NCBI GenBank assembly: GCA_018715125.1
Contig: DVMF01000022.1
Span: 1 to 39,060 of the forward strand
Direction: 5' to 3'
DNA from: Candidatus Coprousia avicola
Lineage (GTDB): Bacteria; Actinomycetota; Coriobacteriia; Coriobacteriales; Coriobacteriaceae
DNA: 39,060 nucleotides
Shown here: positions 19,890-27,642 of the stretch, piece by piece
Position numbering within the stretch: position 1 is the first letter of the stretch
How the letters are laid out: every line of letters begins with the position of its first letter
Position numbers and translations under genes: made by a program
Notes under the pieces: model-generated
Database searches by the model: none
Told to the model about the DNA's origin: nothing
What the model saw: the letters and a program-made list of their open reading frames with translations, nothing else

Positions 19890-20873
19890 CTACAGGGCGA
19901 AGTCGCCGCCCACGAGGACGGACACGCTCTCCTCGCCGTAGACGGCAGCGATGGCGTTAGCAAACTCCTCGGCAACCGAAATCGTCTTGATCTTGCCGCC
20001 GACCTCGACAGGGATGGAGTCGGTGACCACGCACTCGACGATTGGGGCGTCGTTCAGGCGCTCGACCGCGGGGCCCGAGAAGATGCCGTGCGTGGCGCAT
20101 ACGTAGATGTCGCCCGCGCCCATCTTCTTGAGCTCGCGCACGCTTGCGCAGAGGGTGCCGGCGGTGTCGATCATGTCGTCGTTAATGACGCAGGTCTTGC
20201 CCTCGATATCGCCGATGATGCCCATGACCTCGGCGGCGTTGTGGCGCGGGCGACCCTTGTGGGCGATGGCGAGCGAGCAGCCGAGCATGTCGGAGAGCTT
20301 CTTGGCGGCCTTGGCGCGACCCACGTCGGGCGAGACCACCACGAGGTTGTCGGTGTCGAAGTTCTTGGCGTTGTAATACTCGCCAAAGAGGGGGAGGGCA
20401 GAGAGGTGGTTGACCGGGATGTCGAAGAAGCCCTGGATCTGACCCTGGTGCAGGTCGAGCGTGATGACGCGGTCGACGCCGGCGCGCTCGAGGAGGTTCG
20501 CCACGAGGCGGGCGGTGATGGGCTCGCGCGGGGCGGCCTTGCGGTCCTGGCGGGCGTAGCCGTAGTGCGTGATGCAGGCGGTGATGGTACGGGCCGAGGC
20601 GCGCTTGGCGGCGTCGGTTGCAATGAGGAGCTCCATGAGGGCGTCGTTCACGTCGCCGCAGATGGACTGGATGAAGAACACGTCGGCGCCGCGGACGGTC
20701 TCGTCAAAGCGCGCGTAGATCTCGCCATTGGCGAACTTCTCGAGCGCGAGACCCGAAAGCTCGACGCCGAGAATGTTGGCGATCTTCTCGGCGAGCGGGC
20801 GGTTGGCCGTGCCCGAGTAGACGCGCATGGTCTTAAACATCGGCATCAACTTACTGAAATCTGTGGTCGGCAT
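19890..20873 (-). CDS. prs: Ribose-phosphate pyrophosphokinase (PRPP synthase)
   Basis: The 327-residue cytoplasmic enzyme makes PRPP from ribose-5-phosphate and ATP for nucleotide, histidine and tryptophan synthesis. Class I motifs are FANGEIYARFDETVRG, the ATP-site YARQDRK, the metal-binding ITLDLHQGQIQGFF, VVSPDVGRAKAAKKL and the PRPP-binding VINDDMIDTAGTL. The ATG at 20873 follows AAGGGGAGAAC; an in-frame ATG 17 codons upstream has only a weak site and would add a basic head absent from relatives. It follows glmU by 64 bases on the same strand, a common glmU-prs pairing in bacteria, and ends in a terminator. Confidence 0.97.
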   Translation of the reverse strand: MPTTDFSKLMPMFKTMRVYSGTANRPLAEKIANILGVELSGLALEKFANGEIYARFDETVRGADVFFIQSICGDVNDALMELLIATDAAKRASARTITACITHYGYARQDRKAAPREPITARLVANLLERAGVDRVITLDLHQGQIQGFFDIPVNHLSALPLFGEYYNAKNFDTDNLVVVSPDVGRAKAAKKLSDMLGCSLAIAHKGRPRHNAAEVMGIIGDIEGKTCVINDDMIDTAGTLCASVRELKKMGAGDIYVCATHGIFSGPAVERLNDAPIVECVVTDSIPVEVGGKIKTISVAEEFANAIAAVYGEESVSVLVGGDFAL

Positions 20874-20937
20874 GTTCTCCCCTTCGTTTGGTTGAGCGCG
20901 CTCCCGTTTGCGCTCGATTGCCATGACCTGTGGGTGC

Positions 20938-22317
20938 TTACTGGCGCGCTCGCTTGCGCGCGGTATAGCCTTCGATAATGCGCTGATCAGAACGCTCGAG
21001 GGCGAGCGCTCCGTCCGGCACGTCGTGGGTGATGCAGCTCGATGCGCCCGTCACCACGTCGGCGCCGATGTTGACCGGGGCCACCATCATGGTGTCGGAC
21101 CCGATGAACGTGTTGTCGCCGATGGTAGTGGGGCTCTTGTGGACGCCGTCGTAGTTGCAGGTGATGGACCCGGCGCCGATGTTGACGTTCGCGCCCATGG
21201 TGGTATCGCCGATGTAGGAGAGGTGCGGCACCTTGGAGCCCACCCCGATGGTCGACTTCTTGATCTCAACGTGCGTGCCGGCCTTGCTGTGGTCGCACAG
21301 GTGCGTACCGGGGCGCAGATAGGCGCGCGGGCCGCAGTTCACGTAGTCGTCGATCTGCACGTCCTCGGCAACCGTCTCGTCGATGACGGAGAAGTTGCCC
21401 ACGCGCACGTTCATGAGGCGCGTGTTGGGACCGACGGTGCACTCCTCGCCGATCTCGGTCGCCCCCATGATCATGGTTGCGGGGTAGATGACGGTGTCGC
21501 GGCCGACGGTAGCGTCCGGCCCGACCCACGTGCTCGCGGGGTCGATCATGGTGACGCCCTCGGCCATGAGGCGCGCGTTGATGCGGTCGCGGGCGATGGC
21601 GGTGAGCTCGGCGAGCTGGGCGCGGCTGTTGACGCCGAGACCCTCGCGGAAGTCGTTGCAATGGAAGTACGTCACGCCGAGGCCCGCGTTGCGGAGAATC
21701 TCGAGCATATCGGGCAGGTAGTACTCGCCCTGGGCGTTGTCGCAGCCAACCTCGCCGATGTGTGCGGCGAGCGCCGCGCCGTCGAAGGCGTAGCAACCGG
21801 CGTTGCACTCAAGAAGCGTCTTGGCCTGCTCGTCGGTGCAATCCTTCTGCTCGATGATGCGGAGCACCTGGCCCTCGTCGGAGAGCTCGATGCGACCGTA
21901 GCCAAAGGGGTCGGGCGGCGTCATGGTAAGAACGGCCGCCGCGGCGGTGCCGTCGGCGACCGTATCGGCAAACTTGCGGATGGTCTTGGGCTCGATAAGC
22001 GGCAGGTCACCGTTGAGCACGATGACCGGGCCGGCGTTGACGCCGGTGGCCTCGAGCGCGACCTTGACGGCGTGACCGGTGCCCAGGCGCTCGGCCTGCT
22101 CGACGCACTCCACGCCCTCGACCCCCGAGAGCAGCGCGCGCACCTCGTCGCCGTGGCTACCCACGACGGTGATGACGCGCCCGGCGCCCGCGGCGAGCGC
22201 GGCGTCGACAACCCAGCGGATCATTGGTTTGGCGAGGATGCGGTGCGAGACCTTCGCGTGGTTAGACTTCATACGGGTACCCTCGCCGGCGGCGAGGATG
22301 ATGACCGTTGCGTTCAT
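20938..22317 (-). CDS. glmU: Bifunctional UDP-GlcNAc pyrophosphorylase / glucosamine-1-phosphate acetyltransferase
   Basis: The 459-residue enzyme carries out the last two steps to UDP-GlcNAc, the precursor of peptidoglycan. The N-terminal uridylyltransferase domain has LAAGEGTRMKS, the GTGHAV segment and VLNGDLPLI. The C-terminal left-handed beta-helix acetyltransferase domain starts at about 255 and shows hexapeptide repeats, the segment LRPGTHLCDHSKAGTHVEIK and NYDGVHKSPTTIGDNTFIGSD near the acetyl-CoA site. CGGGGAG precedes the ATG at 22317; the frame is open for 36 more codons upstream but without family similarity. A GGCCAG/CTGGCC hairpin lies at 22354-22368 in the presumed leader. Confidence 0.97.
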   Translation of the reverse strand: MNATVIILAAGEGTRMKSNHAKVSHRILAKPMIRWVVDAALAAGAGRVITVVGSHGDEVRALLSGVEGVECVEQAERLGTGHAVKVALEATGVNAGPVIVLNGDLPLIEPKTIRKFADTVADGTAAAAVLTMTPPDPFGYGRIELSDEGQVLRIIEQKDCTDEQAKTLLECNAGCYAFDGAALAAHIGEVGCDNAQGEYYLPDMLEILRNAGLGVTYFHCNDFREGLGVNSRAQLAELTAIARDRINARLMAEGVTMIDPASTWVGPDATVGRDTVIYPATMIMGATEIGEECTVGPNTRLMNVRVGNFSVIDETVAEDVQIDDYVNCGPRAYLRPGTHLCDHSKAGTHVEIKKSTIGVGSKVPHLSYIGDTTMGANVNIGAGSITCNYDGVHKSPTTIGDNTFIGSDTMMVAPVNIGADVVTGASSCITHDVPDGALALERSDQRIIEGYTARKRARQ

Positions 22318-22481
22318 GTAAGCTCCCCGGAGGACTGCGCGTGCAGATAGGCCGGCCAGAGGCTGGCCGCATCTGATGATACCGCAGACGCGGCCGTCCT
22401 GCCGGAAGCGGCGCAGGTTGTCCACGAACGGGCCATGAGACGGGCCGGCGAGCCGCGCCTCCGGGTGCGACCGGCGCCCTC

Positions 22482-23336
22482 CTACAGCTCAATCTCCAGC
22501 GTAACCGGGCAGTGGTCCGAGCCAAAGATGTCGTTGCGGATGCCCGCCGCGCGCACCTGCTCGCGCACGCTGTCGCTCACCAAGAAGTAGTCGATGCGCC
22601 AGCCCGCGTTGTTCTTGCGAGCGTTGAAGCGATAGCTCCACCAGCTGTACGCACCCACCTCATCGGGGTGGAGGTAGCGGAACGTGTCGGTAAACCCGGC
22701 GTCGAGAAGCTCGGTAAACTTACCGCGCTCCTCGTCGGAGAAGCCGGCGTTGCCGCGGTTGGACTTGGGGTTCTTGAGGTCGATCTCCTCGTGCGCCACG
22801 TTAAAGTCGCCGCAGGTGATGACGGGCTTGCCGCTCTCTTGCTCGAGTGCGCGCAAAAAGGCGCGGTAGGCGTCATCCCACACCATGCGCCCGTCGATGC
22901 GCGCGAGGCCGTCTTTGGCGTTGGGGGTGTAGACGTCGACAAACCAGAAGGGCTCGAACTCGAGCGCGCAGACGCGCCCCTCGTCCACGGCCTCGGCAAG
23001 CAGCGCCGCCGCATCGCCTTGCGGGTCGATGCCGGCGGCGTCGAGCACGGCGGGGCGGAGGAGCTCGTCGGCACGGCGCACGTCGCGCGGGGCGCCGAGG
23101 ACGGCATCGCGGGTAAAGACGGCCGTTCCGGAGTATCCCTTGCGCGCAGCGTAGCTCCATGTCTGGGTGTAGCCGGCAAGCTCCAGCGCGACCTGGCCCT
23201 CCTGCAGCTTGGTCTCCTGCAGGGCGAGCACGTCGGCGTCGAGCTCGCGCGCGATGTCGGTAAAGCTGGGCTCTTTTTTAAGGACGGCGCGAAGGCCGTT
23301 GACGTTCCACGAGGCGAGGCGGTAGGTCTTGCTCAT
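22482..23336 (-). CDS. xth: Exodeoxyribonuclease III (AP endonuclease family)
   Basis: The 284-residue enzyme removes 3' blocks and cuts at abasic sites in base excision repair. Family motifs are SWNVNGLRA, LALQETKLQEG with the metal-binding glutamate, KGYSGTAVF, VDVYTPN, CGDFNVAHEEIDLKNPKSN, AYSWWSYR, GWRIDYFLVS and the catalytic GSDHCPV. The protein is somewhat longer than the usual 250-260 residues because of an acidic stretch at about 90-120, between the second and third motifs. GGAG lies before the ATG at 23336. It is divergent from the sirtuin gene; a TACGAT -10 candidate for xth lies at 23378-23383 on the minus strand. Confidence 0.97.
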   Translation of the reverse strand: MSKTYRLASWNVNGLRAVLKKEPSFTDIARELDADVLALQETKLQEGQVALELAGYTQTWSYAARKGYSGTAVFTRDAVLGAPRDVRRADELLRPAVLDAAGIDPQGDAAALLAEAVDEGRVCALEFEPFWFVDVYTPNAKDGLARIDGRMVWDDAYRAFLRALEQESGKPVITCGDFNVAHEEIDLKNPKSNRGNAGFSDEERGKFTELLDAGFTDTFRYLHPDEVGAYSWWSYRFNARKNNAGWRIDYFLVSDSVREQVRAAGIRNDIFGSDHCPVTLEIEL

Positions 23337-23420
23337 CTGATGCTCCGGTTTCGTGCGTGCGGGCGTTGTCGTGCGCTATCGTATCCGATAACGCGTACCA
23401 AAAAGCGGAGGGGATGCGAT

Positions 23421-24173
23421 ATGGGGCAGAACATCACGGATGCGGCCGAGGCGCGCGAGGTGCTCTCTCGCCTGTTTGCCGGGCACCGGCGCGCGGTGTT
23501 CTTTGGCGGCGCGGGCGTCTCGACGGCAAGCGGTATCCCCGACTTTAGAAGCGTGGACGGGCTGTATCACCAAACGTTTGCCTATCCGCCCGAGGTGATG
23601 CTCAGCCATGAGTTTTACGAGACGCACCCGGAGGACTTCTTCGCGTTCTATCGCCAGAAGATGATGGCGCCCGATGCTCGGCCCAATCGCTGCCACCGCA
23701 AGCTCGCATCGCTTGAGGCGGCGGGCTCGCTTTCCGCGGTGGTGACGCAGAATATCGACGGGCTCCATCAGGCCGCGGGCAGCACGTGCGTGTGGGAGCT
23801 CCACGGCTCGGTGCACCGCAACATCTGCCAGCGCTGCGGCGCGGTCTATGACGCGGCGTGGGTGCTGGCAGACGGCGCGGCCGACATCCGCCATGTGCCG
23901 GTGTGCCCTGCCTGCGGCGGCGCCATCAAGCCGGACGTGGTGCTCTACGGCGAGCCGCTCTCGGAGCGCGTGCTTGCCGGCGCCATCGCCGCCATCTCCT
24001 CTGCCGACCTTCTGGTGGTAGGCGGCACGTCGCTGGTGGTGTATCCCGCGGCGGGTCTCACGCAGTACTTTGCCGGAGACACCCTCGTGATGGTCAATCG
24101 CGACGCCACGCCGCAAGACGCGGCGGCAGACGTGCTCATTACCTGCGATATAGACGAGGCCTTTGCGTTCTAG
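23421..24173 (+). CDS. cobB: NAD-dependent protein deacylase, sirtuin family
   Basis: The 250-residue cytoplasmic enzyme removes acyl groups from lysine using NAD. All sirtuin motifs are visible: NAD-binding GAGVSTASGIPDFRS (31-44), TQNIDGLH (109-116), the catalytic histidine in ELHGS (His128), a Cys4 zinc site (C136, C139, C162, C165), VGGTSLVVYPAAGL and VNRD. GGAGGGG lies before the ATG at 23421. The reading frame is open for a long way upstream, but that part is only the complement of xth. Its stop codon overlaps that of the convergent ECF transporter gene in a shared CTAG, leaving no room for a terminator. Confidence 0.96.
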   Translation: MGQNITDAAEAREVLSRLFAGHRRAVFFGGAGVSTASGIPDFRSVDGLYHQTFAYPPEVMLSHEFYETHPEDFFAFYRQKMMAPDARPNRCHRKLASLEAAGSLSAVVTQNIDGLHQAAGSTCVWELHGSVHRNICQRCGAVYDAAWVLADGAADIRHVPVCPACGGAIKPDVVLYGEPLSERVLAGAIAAISSADLLVVGGTSLVVYPAAGLTQYFAGDTLVMVNRDATPQDAAADVLITCDIDEAFAF

Positions 24174-26599
24174 GCATCTTGCGCGCCCATGCGGTACTTG
24201 GTGAGGATGCGGTCGAGCTTGCGCCGCCAGGGCGCGTAGAGGGCGAGCAGAAAGACGACGGTTGCAACGCCGTGGGTGAGGTCGAACGGCAGAGCCGCCG
24301 CGTACACGGCGAGCACCTGAAACGGGGTGTGCGCGTGCATGAAGCCGAGGATCGTCCAGGCGTTGAGGATCCAGCCGAAGGCGACCGACGAGATGAAGCC
24401 GTAGACGAGGATGCCTCCGGTGCCGCCCCGCGTCTCCACGGCGCCGCGCCCCGCCCCGTCTTGGGCGGGCGCCCCGCGCCGGCAGCCCAGAAGGCCGCAT
24501 GATGAAAGGGCCCCCGCGCCCCAGCCCACGAGCCCCCATGCGTACATCTGCCAAGGGGTCCACGGCCCCTGCCCAAAGAAGAAATTGGAGGCGAGAGCCG
24601 CCAGGGCGCCGGTCATAAAGCCGCTGCGGCGGCCGAGGGCCACCCCCGCGATGATGGCGATGGCGCTCACCGGCTTGAAGCTGGGTACCGCCGCAAACAC
24701 CATGCGCCCCGCCGCGGCGAGCGCGGCGAGCACGACGGTGGGCATGAGCTCGCGCAAGCGGGGCGAGCCCGCCTCAAACGAGGCGAAGAAGACGACGAGT
24801 GCCGCCACGACGACGGCAAACGAGAGCAGGGCCGTCTGCGTGACGCCGGCGAGCGTGGCGACGATGAGGACCGCGGGGACGGAGATGAGCGCGACGGCCT
24901 CGGACACGATCCCGCCGCGACGGCGCGGGCGTGCCGCACCGCCGATGTCGGCCTCTGCCGCGGCGGTGGTATCGGGCGCCGTGGTGTTCCGCGCGGCTTG
25001 GGTTGCGGCTGCGGGTTCCGACTTCTCGGTCTTTCCGGCGGCGTGCGGCGACGGCTCCCGGTCTCTTACCGGGAGCCCGTCAGCAGGCCCCCCGTCCGCT
25101 CCCGCGCCAAGTGCGCCAAAGAGGCGCGACTCCTCATGGGGGCGGTATACGAGGTTGTGGGCAAAAAACGCCTGGACGGGCTCCGTGGCGGCGACCTCGC
25201 CGTCAAACAGCATGGTCACGTCATCCGCGGCGGCAAAGGCAACGTCGAGATCGTGCGTCACCATCACCACGGTGCGTCCCTCGGCGGCAAGGGCGCGCAC
25301 GATGCCAACGACCTCGGCAGCGCTTGCGGGGTCGAGGCCCTTGGTGGGCTCGTCGAGCAGCAGCAGCTGCGGGTCGGTAAGGAGCACCTTGGCGAGCGCG
25401 AGCTTTTGCTGCTGGCCGCCGGAGAGGTCGAAGGGGTGGCGACGGGCGAGCTCGGCGAGACCGAAGCGCGCGGCAACCGCCTGCTCGTCGGCCGCGGTGT
25501 AGCCTGCGCGCTCGCGCCATTCGGCCAGCTCGTCGGCGACGGTGTCGCAGACAAACAGGGCCTTGGGGTCTTGGGGGAGGAGCGCCTGCGCGCCCGCCCA
25601 CGGGTTCTCCACGCGGCCGCGCTGCGGTTTGAGGATGCCCGCGAGCGCGCGCAGCAAGGTGGACTTGCCGCACCCGTTGCCACCCACCACCACGTGCACG
25701 GTCCCGCGGGGGATGGTGAGGTCCACGTTGCGAAGCACCCAGGGGGCGTCGCGGTCGTAGCGCACGTGGAGTCCGCGCACGGTAAGGGCGCCCTCGGCGG
25801 AGGGACCGGGAGAGGGGAGGGAGTCTCGCCAGCGCCGGGCGTCGGCGCGAGTGCCGACGGGCGCGGACGAGCCCATCTCGTAGGTCATGGTCGCCCACGG
25901 GGCCGTAAGCTCGGGAGTGTGCGTGGAGAGCACCACGGTCACGTTGAGCTCGCGGTTGATGCGGGCAAGCAGATAGAGGAACTGATGCTGCGCCTCTGGA
26001 TCGAGCTGGGCGCAGGGCTCGTCCAGCACCATGAGGCGCGGGCGCAGCGCGAGCGTCGCGGCGAGATTGACGAGCTGCTGCTGCCCGCCCGAGAGCGCCT
26101 CGCACGGGGTGTGCATGAGGGGCTCGAGCCCCAGAAAGTGCGCGACCTCGGCAATGCGGCGGCGCATCTCGTCCTGGGGAGTGCCGATGCCCTCGAGTCC
26201 AAAGGCGAGCTCGTGCCACACGGTGTCGCACACGATCTGCGCGGCTGGGTCCTGCATGACGAAGCCGATCTCCGTTGCAGACGCCACAGCGCTCATCGCG
26301 TGCGCACCCTCGGCGGGATGTGCGGCCCCGCGCGTCTCGCCGCCCGCTGGGGCGACGGCGCCGATGAGGGTGCGGCCGAGTACCTCGACCGTGCCCTCGG
26401 CTGTGCCCGCCGGTGCGAGCTCGGGTTTGAGGCTGCGCAGCAAGGTCGTCTTACCGCATCCGGTGGGGCCGACGACCACGCAGAACGCACCGGTGGGGAC
26501 GACGAGGTCGACTCCGGCGAGTACGGTGGTGCCGTCTGGGTACGCAAAGCCAAAGCGCTCGACGCGGACGGCCGCGCCAACAGGGGTCAGCGTCGCCAT
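24170..26599 (-). CDS. Fused ECF transporter: two ATPase domains plus S component
   Basis: The 809-residue protein joins three parts normally made separately. ATPase 1 (about 10-240) has Walker A GPTGCGKT (44-51), signature ALSGGQQQ (168-175), Walker B LMVLDEP (189-195) and His227. ATPase 2 (about 270-480) has GGNGCGKS (306-313), LSGGQQQ (392-398), LLLLDEP (412-418) and His449. A low-complexity linker (495-560) leads to a hydrophobic domain (565-800) resembling an ECF S component, with FKPVSAIAIIAGVALG and SNFFFGQGPWTPWQMYAWGL. With EcfT it would form a vitamin or cofactor importer; the ligand is not evident. AAGGGAG precedes the ATG at 26599, which lies 13 bases inside ecfT. Confidence 0.9.
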   Translation of the reverse strand: MATLTPVGAAVRVERFGFAYPDGTTVLAGVDLVVPTGAFCVVVGPTGCGKTTLLRSLKPELAPAGTAEGTVEVLGRTLIGAVAPAGGETRGAAHPAEGAHAMSAVASATEIGFVMQDPAAQIVCDTVWHELAFGLEGIGTPQDEMRRRIAEVAHFLGLEPLMHTPCEALSGGQQQLVNLAATLALRPRLMVLDEPCAQLDPEAQHQFLYLLARINRELNVTVVLSTHTPELTAPWATMTYEMGSSAPVGTRADARRWRDSLPSPGPSAEGALTVRGLHVRYDRDAPWVLRNVDLTIPRGTVHVVVGGNGCGKSTLLRALAGILKPQRGRVENPWAGAQALLPQDPKALFVCDTVADELAEWRERAGYTAADEQAVAARFGLAELARRHPFDLSGGQQQKLALAKVLLTDPQLLLLDEPTKGLDPASAAEVVGIVRALAAEGRTVVMVTHDLDVAFAAADDVTMLFDGEVAATEPVQAFFAHNLVYRPHEESRLFGALGAGADGGPADGLPVRDREPSPHAAGKTEKSEPAAATQAARNTTAPDTTAAAEADIGGAARPRRRGGIVSEAVALISVPAVLIVATLAGVTQTALLSFAVVVAALVVFFASFEAGSPRLRELMPTVVLAALAAAGRMVFAAVPSFKPVSAIAIIAGVALGRRSGFMTGALAALASNFFFGQGPWTPWQMYAWGLVGWGAGALSSCGLLGCRRGAPAQDGAGRGAVETRGGTGGILVYGFISSVAFGWILNAWTILGFMHAHTPFQVLAVYAAALPFDLTHGVATVVFLLALYAPWRRKLDRILTKYRMGAQDA

Positions 26600-27459
26600 A
26601 GCAGCCACTCCCTTACATAGAGTGCGGGTGCGACGGCCAGAAACGCAAGGTAGGGGAGGTAGCCCCACCAGGCGATGAGCGCGGGCATGGTGGGATAGAA
26701 CGAGAACTGCGCGCATGCGATGCCCATAAGCGGCGCGTTGATGCCGGCGAGCAGGACGATGAGCGCGATAAGGGCGATGTCGGTGCGGGTGAGGCGCTGC
26801 CGCCGGTAGACCGTGCGGCGGATGCCGGAGGCGTATCCGCGCGCCCGCATGGCGTCGGCGCGGACGATGCTGTCCTCCAAACCCCATCCCATGAGGACGG
26901 AGACGGTGCGCAGCCGGTCGCGCGTGCGCTCGCGGCGCGTCCGGGGCGCGGCGGCGCTCGTGGCGGCCGCCGTCTGCAGCACGGTGCGCCCGCGGCCCGC
27001 AAATTGCGGGACAAGCCGCATGACCTGCGAGATGGCAAGCGAGCAGGCGGGGGCGAAGCGCCCTATGAGCTCCATGGCGGCGGCGCTGTCGATGCAGGCG
27101 GCGTAGCTTTGAAACCAGAGCAGCACCGCGGCGAGCATAGCGCCCGACGAGAGCCCGTAGGCGAGGGCCTCACAGGTGAGCGGCGTGCCGCCCACGCGCA
27201 CAAGGACGCTTTCTCCCTCGTGCACAAACAGCAGGTTGGCGGCGGTGACGACCGCGACGGCACCCAGAAGCCACGGGAGTTGCCTTGCGGTGGCGCGCCA
27301 ACCGCGCGTGAAGCATGAGCATGCCGTGGCACCGGCGAGCGCGAGCGCGGCGTAGACGGGGTGGGCCGCCGCCATGGCAAAGCCCGCGCCAACAACAAGA
27401 TAGGTGAACGCTACGGCCGGATGCAGCGGGGCAAAGGGGTTGTGTCCGCTACCCCTCAC
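26587..27459 (-). CDS. ecfT: ECF transporter transmembrane component EcfT
   Basis: The 290-residue membrane protein is the scaffold that couples the ATPases to the S component. It has several hydrophobic segments, an internal basic cytoplasmic region (about 165-185) and the coupling motifs GRGRTV and DAMRARGYAS, which fit the EcfT pattern of two Arg-Gly-containing helices that dock on the ATPases. The start is taken as the GTG at 27459; no other start lies upstream in the frame before a stop, and its ribosome site is weak, so a later start is possible. Its end overlaps the fused ATPase/S-component gene by 13 bases. Confidence 0.9.
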   Translation of the reverse strand: MRGSGHNPFAPLHPAVAFTYLVVGAGFAMAAAHPVYAALALAGATACSCFTRGWRATARQLPWLLGAVAVVTAANLLFVHEGESVLVRVGGTPLTCEALAYGLSSGAMLAAVLLWFQSYAACIDSAAAMELIGRFAPACSLAISQVMRLVPQFAGRGRTVLQTAAATSAAAPRTRRERTRDRLRTVSVLMGWGLEDSIVRADAMRARGYASGIRRTVYRRQRLTRTDIALIALIVLLAGINAPLMGIACAQFSFYPTMPALIAWWGYLPYLAFLAVAPALYVREWLLWRR

Positions 27460-27564
27460 GATGGGCGCCCGCCTGCGGCGGCCTGCGCGTGCGTATCAAC
27501 CATGGCACACTCCAAATCCCGGCGCCGCGCGCCTCTCATCTGGCCTTATATAGAAGCAGGGCCG

Positions 27565-27573
27565 ATTGTAGCA
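27565..27573 (-). promoter_or_regulatory. Candidate extended -10 element for ecfT
   Basis: On the minus strand TGCTACAAT fits a TGn-extended -10 box, about 105 bases before the GTG start. No good -35 is seen, so this is tentative. Confidence 0.3.
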
Positions 27574-27602
27574 CGCGCGCCTCAGGTCCCGGTCGGGGCG
27601 GA

Positions 27603-27608
27603 TACAAT
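27603..27608 (+). promoter_or_regulatory. Candidate -10 element for folPK
   Basis: TACAAT lies 35 bases upstream of the folPK start in an otherwise GC-rich leader. A matching -35 is not evident. Confidence 0.3.
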
Positions 27609-27642
27609 AGGAACATCGCATTCGGCGAGAGATAGGATGTAC

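Noticed and set aside
22318-22425. Longer glmU start 36 codons upstream
   Set aside because: The added residues do not resemble GlmU, and the ATG at 22317 has a good ribosome site directly before the conserved LAAGEGTRMKS region.
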